Source of the DNA: an uncultured Bacteroidia bacterium
GTDB lineage: Bacteria > Bacteroidota > Bacteroidia > Bacteroidales > UBA932
Length of the DNA stretch: 64,000 nt
NCBI GenBank assembly: GCA_902801885.1
Contig: CADCJX010000001.1
Location: 191,961-255,960 of the forward strand
Reading direction: 5' to 3'
Shown: positions 34,706-43,593 of the stretch, piece by piece
Numbering within the stretch: position 1 is the stretch's first letter
Layout: every line of letters begins with the position of its first letter
Made by a program: the position numbers and the translations under genes
Notes under the pieces: generated by a model
What the model was told of the DNA's origin: nothing
Databases searched by the model: none
The model's input: the letters and a program-made list of their open reading frames with translations, nothing else

Positions 34706-35638
34706 TTATAGCGAGAAAATTGCGTAAATCGGATAATGATCCGACAGATAAGCTACGCTCTCGTAAGGCTCTATGACGGTGTGGTACTCGACGGTCGTTG
34801 CCTTGGAGAAAAGGATATTGTCGATCAATCCTGTACTGCCTCCCCACCCATTGAAAGTGGAGTTCTGATCCGAATGCCCAGTCGGAGCATGTTCCCGGGA
34901 ATTGAACATCAGAGGGAGATTCTTGAATATGCTACTGGAAGGAGAAGCATTGAAATCAGCAGACAGGAACTGCGGAAGGCCATCAGGATTGTACTTTTTG
35001 AAACGCTCCTCTATCAGTTTCATTGACTCTTCCCTCGCCTTCGCGCCCTTGTGGTCCAGATGGGTGTTGATGTAGCAGAAGCGCTTGCCTGTTGCTATAA
35101 CTTCGAATATCCCCCAGGTTGCACTACGGAAGCATGCCGCATCCCAGACATCGGCTTTGGAGGGGGTGTCCGGTTTTGGAGAAAGCCAGAAAGTACCTCC
35201 ATCGATCTTTTTTATATCTGACTTCCTGTAAAGGATGCCCATGCACTCCCCCTTCTCCTTGCCGTCATCCCGGCCTACACCGAAGCCATCATATTCATCT
35301 TTCAATTCCTCGAGGAAGTACTTGAACTGGATGTCGTACACTGCTTCCTGGAAGCCTATGCATGATGGTTTCTGGTCCTTGATCATCGAGACGCAGGCCG
35401 CTTTCCTGTACTGCCAGTTGTTGCTGGAATTAGATTCCTTGGCAGTCCCGTAGCGGACATTGAAGCTCATGATCTTAACCTCCCCTGCCTTGGGATACTT
35501 CTGAAGATCGACTTCCTCGTACTCGGGACGGTCCGGAAGATCAATCACAGGATCCTCTTTCCTGCAGGACACGATGAACAGGCAAAGCATAAGAAACTCC
35601 GCCAAGAAAGGAATGGTGTATCGGTAATTCAATTTCAC
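34706..35638 (-). CDS. Endonuclease/exonuclease/phosphatase-fold (DNase I-like) lipoprotein
   Basis: 310 residues with a lipoprotein signal (LCLFIVSC, Cys at 25). The EEP catalytic set is complete: SFNVRYG (Asn), GFQEAVYD (metal-binding Glu), YINTHLDHKG (His), LSADFNASP (Asp/Asn), GLIDNILF (Asp) and LSDHYPIYA (His). This fold cleaves phosphoester bonds in nucleic acids, inositol phosphates or sphingomyelin; here it would act outside the cell or in the periplasm. The start is a GTG at 35638, the only codon that keeps the signal peptide. It lies downstream of SusC1/SusD1, past a terminator, so it depends on readthrough or an unseen promoter. Confidence 0.85.
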   Translation of the reverse strand: MKLNYRYTIPFLAEFLMLCLFIVSCRKEDPVIDLPDRPEYEEVDLQKYPKAGEVKIMSFNVRYGTAKESNSSNNWQYRKAACVSMIKDQKPSCIGFQEAVYDIQFKYFLEELKDEYDGFGVGRDDGKEKGECMGILYRKSDIKKIDGGTFWLSPKPDTPSKADVWDAACFRSATWGIFEVIATGKRFCYINTHLDHKGAKAREESMKLIEERFKKYNPDGLPQFLSADFNASPSSSIFKNLPLMFNSREHAPTGHSDQNSTFNGWGGSTGLIDNILFSKATTVEYHTVIEPYESVAYLSDHYPIYAIFSL

Positions 35639-35691
35639 TCTTCGAAAATAATAAAATCCTTGCGCTCACGCAATAAGTATCCTTAAAAAGA

Positions 35692-35721
35692 AAGGAGGCT
35701 GACCTACCAGTCAGCCTCCTT
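35692..35721 (-). terminator. Intrinsic terminator after susD copy 1
   Basis: A 12-bp perfect stem (35692-35703 with 35710-35721) with a six-base loop, followed on the minus strand by TCTTTTTAAGG. Together with readthrough it would reduce expression of the EEP gene relative to SusC1/D1. Confidence 0.85.
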
Positions 35722-35739
35722 GACTATTAATACGGTAGA

Positions 35740-37599
35740 CTACCAACCAGGGTTCTGGGTGAGGCCGTTGCCATACTCAGAATGCTTGAGGTCAAGCACG
35801 GTCTGAGGGATAGGATAGAGATACTGCCTCTGAGGCCAGTCACGACCAGGCATTCCCCAGTAGACGAGGTAGCCACCGTTGACAGGCTTGACATTGAGCA
35901 TATTGGAACGGGCGGTTCCGCAATATGCGCCGATAGGAGCATACTGGGTGTCACCAATAGTCTCGGTGTCATAGAGATAGATATCATAAGCACCATCACC
36001 GTTCAGGTCGACAGGTGCGTTGATGGCGGGAACGAAGATTCCCTCCCAAGGATCCTCAACCCAAAGGTTGCAGAGTCCCCAACGCTTGAGGTCCTGGAGA
36101 CGGAAGCCTTCGTAGGCAAGCTCGATCTCCCTTTCACGCATGACTTCCAGCATGACCGGGTTGTTTGCCATAGGAGGATAGTAAGCTGCGATGTAAGGCT
36201 CAGCCTCGGTAGGACGGGTGGTCAGAGTACCGGTTGCTGCAGTACCTCCGGTGATACCGGCCCTGGAGCGGAGAGCTCCGATGGTCATTGCCCAGTCGGC
36301 ATCGGTAAGGGTACCAAGTTCAGCCTTAGCCTCAGCATAGTTGAGGAGGACCTCAGCATAGCGCAGGATAGGAATGTTGTTGTCATTCGTGGCTGCATCG
36401 TCGTAACCCACATCGTCCATGACAAACTTGGTAACCTCGTATCCAGTGGTGGAATGGCCCTGGATGTTGGCTGCAGTAAGAACATACTGTCCGGTGGTGT
36501 TCTTCTTGGTGTAGTCGTAGGCACGGATCGTCTGGTTCAGACGGGTGTCACGGTCCTTGGTGTCCTGCTCGAAGGTCTTGTAGGTGCCGTCAGCATTGAA
36601 CTCATTGTAAGGAGTTCCGTCTATGTTCAGGTAGGTCTTCTCGAACTTACGGCTCATTCCAAGGTGAGGTCCGTAGGTCGATGAGTTCCACCACCAGTTG
36701 TGCTCACCGCTGTTCATTCCGATAACGCAGGCGATTCCCATGATCACCTCATCGGTCTGCGTGTCGATGGAGGTGAACAGGTCGCGATAGGCACCACGGC
36801 CGCCGCCGGTGTAAGGAGTTCCGGTGTGAAGCGTGTAAGGGCCCTTGTCCATGACTTCCTTGGCAGCTGCTGCAGCCATATTATAGAGGTCGCTGGCAGA
36901 GTACTGGGTACATCCGGTACGGGCTATGTCAAGCTGGTCGCCGGCATGGTACTTCCTCCAGGCTGCCTCGAACAGGCAGACGCGGGACTTGAAGGCCGGA
37001 GCAACCCACTTGTTGACAAGTGTGGAGTTCTCGGTCTTGCCGGAAGTGGTGATGTTGGCGTAGGCATAGTCGAGGTCCTCGATGATCTTGGTGATGATCA
37101 CGTCACGGGTGTCCTGAGCCTTGTAGAGATCAGGATCATCGGGAGAATTGAACACCTTGTCGATCCACGGAACGGGTCCGTACTGGACAAGTTTGTCAAA
37201 ATAGAAACGGGCCCTGAACAAACGTGCAATACCATTGTAATTATTGCGTATAGCTTCAGGTACGTTCTCGTTAGTGTTGTTCTCGAGGAAGAAGTTGATG
37301 TTCCTCAAAGCGGTCCATGACCAACTGGTGGAAGATTCAGTGGTATAGGCACCGACCTCCATTCCGCTGATGGAATTCTTCGGACCATAATCCAACGTTG
37401 CGTTCCTGTGGGATACGTCATCCGGAGTAGGAAGAACGTTGTAGAAGGAGTAAGCATAGGTCTTGAGACCTCCCTCGGAACTGAACACCATGTCAACACT
37501 CGCCTCGGATTTCGGATCCTCGTCGAAGTTGCAACCGGTGGCAAGCACGGCTCCGAGAGCCAAAACTGTGAATATACTCTTTTTCATCGTATTCATCAT
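35740..37599 (-). CDS. SusD-like surface glycan-binding lipoprotein, copy 1
   Basis: 619 residues with lipobox VLATGC, SusD N-terminal solenoid (NINFFLENNTNENVPEAI) and the RagB/SusD C-terminal domain (LRYAEVLLNYAEAKAELG, EIELAYEGFRLQDLKRWG). It differs from copy 2 mostly in surface loops such as NTTGQYVLTAANIQGHSTTG. The ATG directly abuts the SusC1 stop (ATG ATG after TAA), so translation is coupled. A terminator follows at 35692-35721. Confidence 0.95.
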   Translation of the reverse strand: MMNTMKKSIFTVLALGAVLATGCNFDEDPKSEASVDMVFSSEGGLKTYAYSFYNVLPTPDDVSHRNATLDYGPKNSISGMEVGAYTTESSTSWSWTALRNINFFLENNTNENVPEAIRNNYNGIARLFRARFYFDKLVQYGPVPWIDKVFNSPDDPDLYKAQDTRDVIITKIIEDLDYAYANITTSGKTENSTLVNKWVAPAFKSRVCLFEAAWRKYHAGDQLDIARTGCTQYSASDLYNMAAAAAKEVMDKGPYTLHTGTPYTGGGRGAYRDLFTSIDTQTDEVIMGIACVIGMNSGEHNWWWNSSTYGPHLGMSRKFEKTYLNIDGTPYNEFNADGTYKTFEQDTKDRDTRLNQTIRAYDYTKKNTTGQYVLTAANIQGHSTTGYEVTKFVMDDVGYDDAATNDNNIPILRYAEVLLNYAEAKAELGTLTDADWAMTIGALRSRAGITGGTAATGTLTTRPTEAEPYIAAYYPPMANNPVMLEVMREREIELAYEGFRLQDLKRWGLCNLWVEDPWEGIFVPAINAPVDLNGDGAYDIYLYDTETIGDTQYAPIGAYCGTARSNMLNVKPVNGGYLVYWGMPGRDWPQRQYLYPIPQTVLDLKHSEYGNGLTQNPGW

Positions 37600-40500
37600 T
37601 TAGAAGGTAATGTTGACACCGAGTGAGAAAGTGCTCATGATAGGATAGTTGTAAGCATCACCACGTCCTGTGTTGAGGTCAGGATCTGAGTTTCCGATGT
37701 TGGAAACGTTGATGTCGCGTGTGAGCTTATACATCGGAGACCATGTCCAGACGTTCTCGCCGGAGAAGTAGACTCCGATCTGATCGATGTTGATCTTCTT
37801 GAGCCACTTCTTAGGCAGGTTGTAACCGAACTGGAGGTTCTTCAGACGGATGTAGGAAACGTCCTGCATGTAACGGGTATTGGCATAGTAACCGCCCTGG
37901 TAGAAAATACGGTTGTAACCGGAGTAGCGGGGCAGGTAGGCGTTGGTGTTGTCCTCGGTCCAGTAGTTGCCAAGATGCCACTTAGGCAGGTAGTTGTAAG
38001 GACGGTTGTACTGTCCCCAGAGAGATGAACCTTCATTTGAAGGATACCAATCCTGTTTGCCGACTCCCTGGAAGAAAGCGGTAAACCAGAAGTTGTTCCA
38101 ATCAGCGTTGAGGGTGAAGCTGTACATGTAACGGGGATTTTCGTTACCGATGATCTTACGGTCGCCGGGATTGTCGACGGTGTTACCACCACGGCTGATG
38201 TAACCGTTACCGTCAAGGTCTTCATAGATAGGGTCTCCAAGACGCTGCTTGTAATCCCTTGTGAAGGGCACGAGGGGGTTGTAATAGCTCTGACCGACCT
38301 TCTTTGCATTAGCCTCGGCAGCATCGATAGCGGCCTGGTCCTGCCAGAGTCCGCTGACAACGAAGCCCCAGAGTTCGCCGATACGCATTCCCTCGTAGTA
38401 GTTGCCACGCTCGGACTGGTTGGCGTAGTTGGACAGGGTCTTCTGCTTGTTGTTGTACTTGTCGATGATCGAATAGTAGTCGGACAGGGTAGCCCTGACG
38501 CTGTAGCCGAAAGGCTTGCCTCCGAGATCGAAGCTGTCCTTCCAGGTAAGGCTGACCTCGAATCCGTAGGTGGAAAGGTCGGCGTAATTACCTCTAGGAG
38601 AAGAAGCACCGAACACGTCAGGAACGGTAGGACCGGCAACGATCATGTTGGTGGTCTTACGGACATAGTAGTCAGCGGATCCGGAGAGACGGCCGTTGAG
38701 GAAGCCGAAGTCGATACCACCGTCATAAGTGGTAGCGGTCTCCCAGGTCAGGTCCTCGGGAAGGGCTGCAGGAGAAGAAAGGTAACGCTGCCTGAGTCCA
38801 TTGAGAATATAGTCAGAAGTGGAAACGCTGAGAGTCTGCTTGTACTGGTAGTTGCCAAGTCCGTTGGCATTACCCAGGGAACCGTAGGAAGCACGGAGCT
38901 TGAGCTGGGAGATAGCCTCAGGAGAAACGTTCCACCAAGGCTCCTCGGTCACTCTCCAACCAAGGGAGATTGACGGGAAGAAAGCCCAGCGGTGATTCTT
39001 GGGGAATCTGGAGGAAACGTCATAACGGCCGTTGATTTCAAGAAGATAACGGTTGTCGAATGCATAATTGAGTCTTCCGAAGAAACCTCCGAATTCATAA
39101 GCCCTCCAAGTGGAGTTGACCACCTTGTTGTCGGTACCGAATGCAAGCTGGACGTTCTCGACATCAGGAGTAAGGAGGTCGTCATTACGCTCATAGATCC
39201 TCTTGTAGCGGCTCTGCTCGTAGTTCCAACCTGCCATTGCCTTGAAGTAATGCTTCTGGGCGAAGGTGTTCTCATACTCACCGTAGATGTTGGTTGCAAG
39301 ATAGCGGGTAGCGTCAGCATATTCAGCTATCTGGCTCTGTGTTCCGGAGATGGTCTCCATGATAGGATCGCCGCTGTTGTCGACACCCTTTGAGTACTGG
39401 GAACGGACCTGCTTTATGTTCAGGTCATAAGTGCTCTTCCTATAGGTAAGGTCACCGTTGAAACGGAGCTTGTTGTCAAAGAATTTGGCGTTGAAGGAAG
39501 CGGTGTTACGGACAACTTCGTTGACCGTGGTTCTTCCGCTCTGACCGTAGAGAAGGTCACCGACGGTGTAGACACCGGAATAGGTCAGGGAGCCATCTTC
39601 ATTGAGAATAGGAGATGACGGGTGACCTTCATCGGAGATGTTACGCCAGATGTCACCGGAACCCTCTGAATAGGTCATAGGGTTGTAGTAGTTGTTGTAG
39701 GCCATCTCGATGTTGTCCATGATCTTGAGCCATGGAGTCACCTGATAACCAGCCTTGAAACGGGTGTTGTAGGACTTGTAGTGGTCAGTCTGCTTGGGGC
39801 TGTCGAAGAGTCCGTCATAGTAGTAATAACGACCGGACATGTAGTAGTCGAACTTGCCCTCCGTTCCGGAAACGGAAAGGTTGTGGCTGTGGCTGAAAAC
39901 CCAGTCCTTGTAGAGAGTGCCGTAGTAGTCCACATCACCAGGATAATAGACGTAACGGTTCTTTGAACCGATGGAACCGTCGGATACGACTGTTCCGAAG
40001 TTACCGCTGTCATGACGGCGCTTGTACTCGTCGAGCCATGCCAGTGAGAACTGCTGGGTCTTGTTGATTCCGGAAGGATTGGAAAGCTGGTAGTTGTTGT
40101 AAGCCTTGTAGAAGTGCTCGGCCCACACATAACCATCGGTCACGAGGTCAAGGAGGTTCTCAGGCCTCTGAAGCGAGAAATTACCGTTGTAGGTAACCTT
40201 CGGTTTGCCCTGGGAAGCGCTCTTCGTCGTAATGAGGACGACTCCGTAAGGAGCACGGGCTCCGTAGATTGCGGAAGATGCAGCATCCTTAAGAACAGAA
40301 ACGCTCTCGATATCGTCAGGGTTGACCATGGAAGGATCACTCTCGACGCCGTCAACAAGGACAAGTGCGCTGCCACCATTGACAGAACCGGTACCACGGA
40401 CGTTGAATTCAGCGGTACGGCCAGGCTTACCGTCTCCCAGAGTGATGTTGAGGTTAGGAACAGCACCGACCAGCATCTGCGTGAGGTTGGCACTTGTACG

Positions 40501-40905
40501 TCCCTCGAACGTCTCTTCTCCGATAGCCTCGACTGCTCCGGTCAGGTTCACTTTCTTCTGGGAACCGTAACCGACGACGACTGTCTCGGTAAGAGAAAGA
40601 GCATCCTCCTCAAGAACGATGGAAACTGTGCTCTGTCCGGAAGAAACATTGATCTTCCTCGACACATAACCCAGCGATGACACATCGAGTACCACCGCAC
40701 CGGACGGAACGCTAAGTGTAAACGTACCGTCAAGATCAGTGACAGTTCCTCTCGTTGTACCGGAAACCATTACGCCGACTCCGGAAAGAGCCTCGCCCTT
40801 GGCATCCTTAACCACACCGGTCACCGTACGGTTCTGCGCAAACAGACCGAACGACGTGACCATTGACAGGAACAATGTCAAGATCAAAGAATGTTTGTGA
40901 AACAT
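37600..40905 (-). CDS. SusC/RagA-type TonB-dependent outer-membrane transporter, copy 1
   Basis: 1101 residues with the same plan as copy 2: signal peptide ending FGLFAQ, carboxypeptidase-D-like domain, plug (VVVGYGSQKKVNLTGAVEAI, NPDDIESVSVLKDAASSAIYG) and barrel. The two copies share long identical runs and near-equal length, with differences scattered along the barrel. It heads the SusC1-SusD1-EEP unit. A TAATTTTG box at 41009-41016 is a likely promoter, and a 12-bp inverted repeat lies further upstream in the shared divergent region. Confidence 0.96.
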   Translation of the reverse strand: MFHKHSLILTLFLSMVTSFGLFAQNRTVTGVVKDAKGEALSGVGVMVSGTTRGTVTDLDGTFTLSVPSGAVVLDVSSLGYVSRKINVSSGQSTVSIVLEEDALSLTETVVVGYGSQKKVNLTGAVEAIGEETFEGRTSANLTQMLVGAVPNLNITLGDGKPGRTAEFNVRGTGSVNGGSALVLVDGVESDPSMVNPDDIESVSVLKDAASSAIYGARAPYGVVLITTKSASQGKPKVTYNGNFSLQRPENLLDLVTDGYVWAEHFYKAYNNYQLSNPSGINKTQQFSLAWLDEYKRRHDSGNFGTVVSDGSIGSKNRYVYYPGDVDYYGTLYKDWVFSHSHNLSVSGTEGKFDYYMSGRYYYYDGLFDSPKQTDHYKSYNTRFKAGYQVTPWLKIMDNIEMAYNNYYNPMTYSEGSGDIWRNISDEGHPSSPILNEDGSLTYSGVYTVGDLLYGQSGRTTVNEVVRNTASFNAKFFDNKLRFNGDLTYRKSTYDLNIKQVRSQYSKGVDNSGDPIMETISGTQSQIAEYADATRYLATNIYGEYENTFAQKHYFKAMAGWNYEQSRYKRIYERNDDLLTPDVENVQLAFGTDNKVVNSTWRAYEFGGFFGRLNYAFDNRYLLEINGRYDVSSRFPKNHRWAFFPSISLGWRVTEEPWWNVSPEAISQLKLRASYGSLGNANGLGNYQYKQTLSVSTSDYILNGLRQRYLSSPAALPEDLTWETATTYDGGIDFGFLNGRLSGSADYYVRKTTNMIVAGPTVPDVFGASSPRGNYADLSTYGFEVSLTWKDSFDLGGKPFGYSVRATLSDYYSIIDKYNNKQKTLSNYANQSERGNYYEGMRIGELWGFVVSGLWQDQAAIDAAEANAKKVGQSYYNPLVPFTRDYKQRLGDPIYEDLDGNGYISRGGNTVDNPGDRKIIGNENPRYMYSFTLNADWNNFWFTAFFQGVGKQDWYPSNEGSSLWGQYNRPYNYLPKWHLGNYWTEDNTNAYLPRYSGYNRIFYQGGYYANTRYMQDVSYIRLKNLQFGYNLPKKWLKKINIDQIGVYFSGENVWTWSPMYKLTRDINVSNIGNSDPDLNTGRGDAYNYPIMSTFSLGVNITF

Positions 40906-41008
40906 AGGTTTGTGGATAAAAAGTTTATAAATAAGAGTGTTAAAAAATTGGTTCGTAATAATTGTCCAGTGGTTTGATTCAAATTGCCCAAAACCTTAAA
41001 AAGCAATA

Positions 41009-41016
41009 CAAAATTA
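41009..41016 (-). promoter_or_regulatory. -7 promoter box for the SusC1 operon
   Basis: The minus-strand sequence TAATTTTG matches TAnnTTTG, giving a leader of about 100 bases before ATG 40905. Confidence 0.5.
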
Positions 41017-41042
41017 ACCCTTTCAGAAACGGCATAGGGGTC

Positions 41043-41078
41043 ATAATGCGCAAACAGGGTCGGCTATTTGCGCATTAT
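41043..41078. promoter_or_regulatory. Perfect 12-bp inverted repeat, candidate operator
   Basis: ATAATGCGCAAA (41043-41054) and TTTGCGCATTAT (41067-41078) are exact reverse complements separated by 12 bases. The repeat sits upstream of the SusC1 promoter box and 39 bases before the divergent glycosyltransferase box. There is no T-tract, so it is not a terminator. It may bind a dimeric regulator of the SusC1 operon. Confidence 0.55.
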
Positions 41079-41116
41079 AAGTCAAATGGTTTTTCGGCAA
41101 AGACAAGTTTTTTTCC

Positions 41117-41124
41117 TATGTTTG
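41117..41124 (+). promoter_or_regulatory. -7 promoter box for the glycosyltransferase-trkA operon
   Basis: TATGTTTG matches TAnnTTTG and ends 7 bases before ATG 41132. Confidence 0.6.
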
Positions 41125-41131
41125 CACAGTC

Positions 41132-42238
41132 ATGAGAACTGCAGTCGTCATACTAAACTGGAACACGAAGGATTTTTTAAAGCGTTTCTTGCCCGGGCTA
41201 ATCTCTTCGATGCCTGACGGAGCGGAAGTTATGGTCGCTGACAGCGCTTCGACCGACGGTTCGATGGAATTGCTCACAGAGGAGTTTCCCCAGGTCACAC
41301 AGATCCGTCTGGATGAGAATTTCGGCTTTACCGGAGGATACAACCGTGCTTTCAAGGCCATATGCACAATGCCGGAAGCCCAGGACCTGGAGTACTTCGT
41401 GCTGATCAACTCCGACATTGAAGTCGCACCAGGATGGCTGGAGCCTCTAATCGCATGGATGGACTCGCATCCGGAATGCGCAGCCTGCGCTCCGAAGCTT
41501 CATTCATGGCAGGAACGTGACAGTTTTGAATATGCCGGAGCGGCCGGAGGCATGCTGGACAAGTTCGGTTACCCGTTCTGCCGAGGACGTGTAATGAAGA
41601 GGCTGGAAAGAGACTCCGGACAATACGACACGCCCGCAAAGGTGTTCTGGGCCACTGGAGCCTGTCTGATGATAAGGAAAGATGATTACTCGCGGATGGG
41701 CGGACTTGACAAAAGGTTCTTTGCCCACATGGAAGAGATCGACCTTTGCTGGAGGCTTCAGTTGGAAGGTCGCGAGATCTGGGTTGTTCCTCAATCCGTG
41801 GTATGGCATGTAGGCGGAGGGACCTTGTCCAACGACTCGCCATGGAAATTGAAGCTGAACTTCCGCAATGACCTCCTCATGCTCGACAACAATCTTGCGA
41901 AAACTTATTCATTGGCTTTTGCAAAGAGGATGTCGCCGGAAAAGGCAGCGGCAAGGGCATGCAGGAAAGCCTCCGGGACGATTTTGTGGAGAAAGTTCCT
42001 GGACGGACTTTCCGCGGTTGTCTACCTTCTTTCCGGGAGAATGGATTATTTCAAGTCGGTTACGGCTGCCCATAAGGAATTCAAGGAAAAGCGAGCTGGT
42101 ACGGATGTTGCCTCCGTCAAGGATTACATCCTCTCGCACAAGGGATTGGAAGGTCCGACCCTCTTCCCTGAATGGATTGTTCCTTTGGCAATTTGCAAAG
42201 GAAATGGTATATTCGCATACTTAAGGAAAAAGATATGA
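41132..42238 (+). CDS. Family 2 glycosyltransferase
   Basis: 368 residues with a GT-A fold: VVILNWNTKDFLKRFLPGL, nucleotide-binding VADSASTDGSMELL, the DxD-like VLINSDIEV and the GGLDKRFFAHMEEIDLCWR acceptor-site motif typical of rhamnosyltransferase-like GT2 proteins. No membrane segments are obvious except a hydrophobic patch near the C-terminus. It probably adds a sugar to a cell-envelope glycan. Its stop overlaps the trkA start (ATGA), an odd functional pairing. A nearly leaderless promoter precedes it. Confidence 0.87.
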   Translation: MRTAVVILNWNTKDFLKRFLPGLISSMPDGAEVMVADSASTDGSMELLTEEFPQVTQIRLDENFGFTGGYNRAFKAICTMPEAQDLEYFVLINSDIEVAPGWLEPLIAWMDSHPECAACAPKLHSWQERDSFEYAGAAGGMLDKFGYPFCRGRVMKRLERDSGQYDTPAKVFWATGACLMIRKDDYSRMGGLDKRFFAHMEEIDLCWRLQLEGREIWVVPQSVVWHVGGGTLSNDSPWKLKLNFRNDLLMLDNNLAKTYSLAFAKRMSPEKAAARACRKASGTILWRKFLDGLSAVVYLLSGRMDYFKSVTAAHKEFKEKRAGTDVASVKDYILSHKGLEGPTLFPEWIVPLAICKGNGIFAYLRKKI

Positions 42239-43593
42239 AGATCGTCATCCAAGGTGCCGGTGAAGTCGGATCCCACCTGGCAAAGATGCTGAGTCGGGAA
42301 GACAATGACATCACGGTTATAGACGACAGCGCCCAGAGGCTCCATAGCATCACCGAGATTGCAGACGTGATCGCTGTCGAAGGCCCTCCTTCATCACTGA
42401 AAGTCATGAGGGAGGCTGAAGTACAGCATGCCGACCTGTTCATTTCGGTGGTTCCCTTCGTTCCGCAGGACGTGAACATAGTCAGCGCCCTTCTCGCAAA
42501 GAACCTTGGGGCGGCAAAGGTCACTGCAAGGATTGACGACAACGACTTCCTTACCCCTGAGAACAAGCTCTTGTTCAAGCAGATGGGTATTGAACTGATG
42601 TTCTATCCCGAGAGGCTCGCCTCCGATGAGATCTTCGAACTCCTCAAGCATTCCTCCTCCTCTGAATCCATGGATTTCGCCAGAGGAAGGCTTCAGGTCG
42701 AAGTGTTCAAGCTCGAGGAGGATTCTCCCCTGCTGGACATGAAGATTGCCGAGTTCGCAGCTATCACCACCAAGGATGAACTCCAGTTCAGGGTGATCGC
42801 CATTTCCCGCGGCGGTCAGACCATCATGCCCAAGTTCGACACCAAACTCATGTACCACGACCTGGTGTTCATAATTGCCACCAGGGAAGGAATGCAGTTC
42901 CTGATGAAATTCCTTGGGAAGAATACGGTTGAGACCGACAAGGTGATGATCCTTGGAGGCTCGAAGATCGCGGAACTTGTAGCTGACCGGTTGAGCAAGA
43001 AAATCAGCCAGGTGAAGATCCTGGAAAAAGACAAGGAGAGGGCCATGGTCCTTTCGGAGAAACTGGATGACAACGTGATAGTCGTGGTCGGAGACGGCCG
43101 CAATTCCGAACTGCTCGTCGACGAGGGCATTAAGGATTTCGACGCTTTCCTTGCGCTCACCGGCAAGGATGAAGCCAATGTCCTCGCCTGCGTGGTCGCA
43201 AAGAAGTTCGGAGTCGAGCGCACGATTGCAGAAGTTGAGAACATCGAATATATCCACCTGGCAGAAGAGATGGGTGTTGACTCAGTCATCAACAAGAAGC
43301 TCATCACCGCCGGAAGGCTTTTCAAACTCACCTTGAGCGGAAAGGCCAGGCTCGTCAAATACATGAGCGGTACCGATGCCGAGGTTCTTGAATATACGGT
43401 AGCTCCCGGCAGTGCCATCACCAAAGGTGCACTGAAAGACCTCTCCTTCCCAAAGGATTCAGTGATCGGAGGTCTCATCCGCGGAAGCGAATCGAAGATT
43501 GCAATAGGTTCAACCAAGATCGAGGCCTATGACAGGGTGGTTGTCTTCGCCCTGCCACATGCAGTGAAAGAAGTAGATAAGTTTTTCAAATAG
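42235..43593 (+). CDS. trkA: Trk potassium uptake regulator TrkA
   Basis: 452 residues with two RCK units: the first Rossmann fold starts MKIVIQGAGEVGSHLAKML, the second near VMILGGSKIAELVADRL, each followed by a TrkA_C domain. TrkA binds NAD(H) and gates the TrkH/TrkG potassium channel at the inner membrane. No trkH lies within the window, so the channel is encoded elsewhere. The start at 42235 overlaps the glycosyltransferase stop by 4 bases. The 3' end overlaps the convergent ABC-F gene by 8 bases. Confidence 0.93.
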   Translation: MKIVIQGAGEVGSHLAKMLSREDNDITVIDDSAQRLHSITEIADVIAVEGPPSSLKVMREAEVQHADLFISVVPFVPQDVNIVSALLAKNLGAAKVTARIDDNDFLTPENKLLFKQMGIELMFYPERLASDEIFELLKHSSSSESMDFARGRLQVEVFKLEEDSPLLDMKIAEFAAITTKDELQFRVIAISRGGQTIMPKFDTKLMYHDLVFIIATREGMQFLMKFLGKNTVETDKVMILGGSKIAELVADRLSKKISQVKILEKDKERAMVLSEKLDDNVIVVVGDGRNSELLVDEGIKDFDAFLALTGKDEANVLACVVAKKFGVERTIAEVENIEYIHLAEEMGVDSVINKKLITAGRLFKLTLSGKARLVKYMSGTDAEVLEYTVAPGSAITKGALKDLSFPKDSVIGGLIRGSESKIAIGSTKIEAYDRVVVFALPHAVKEVDKFFK

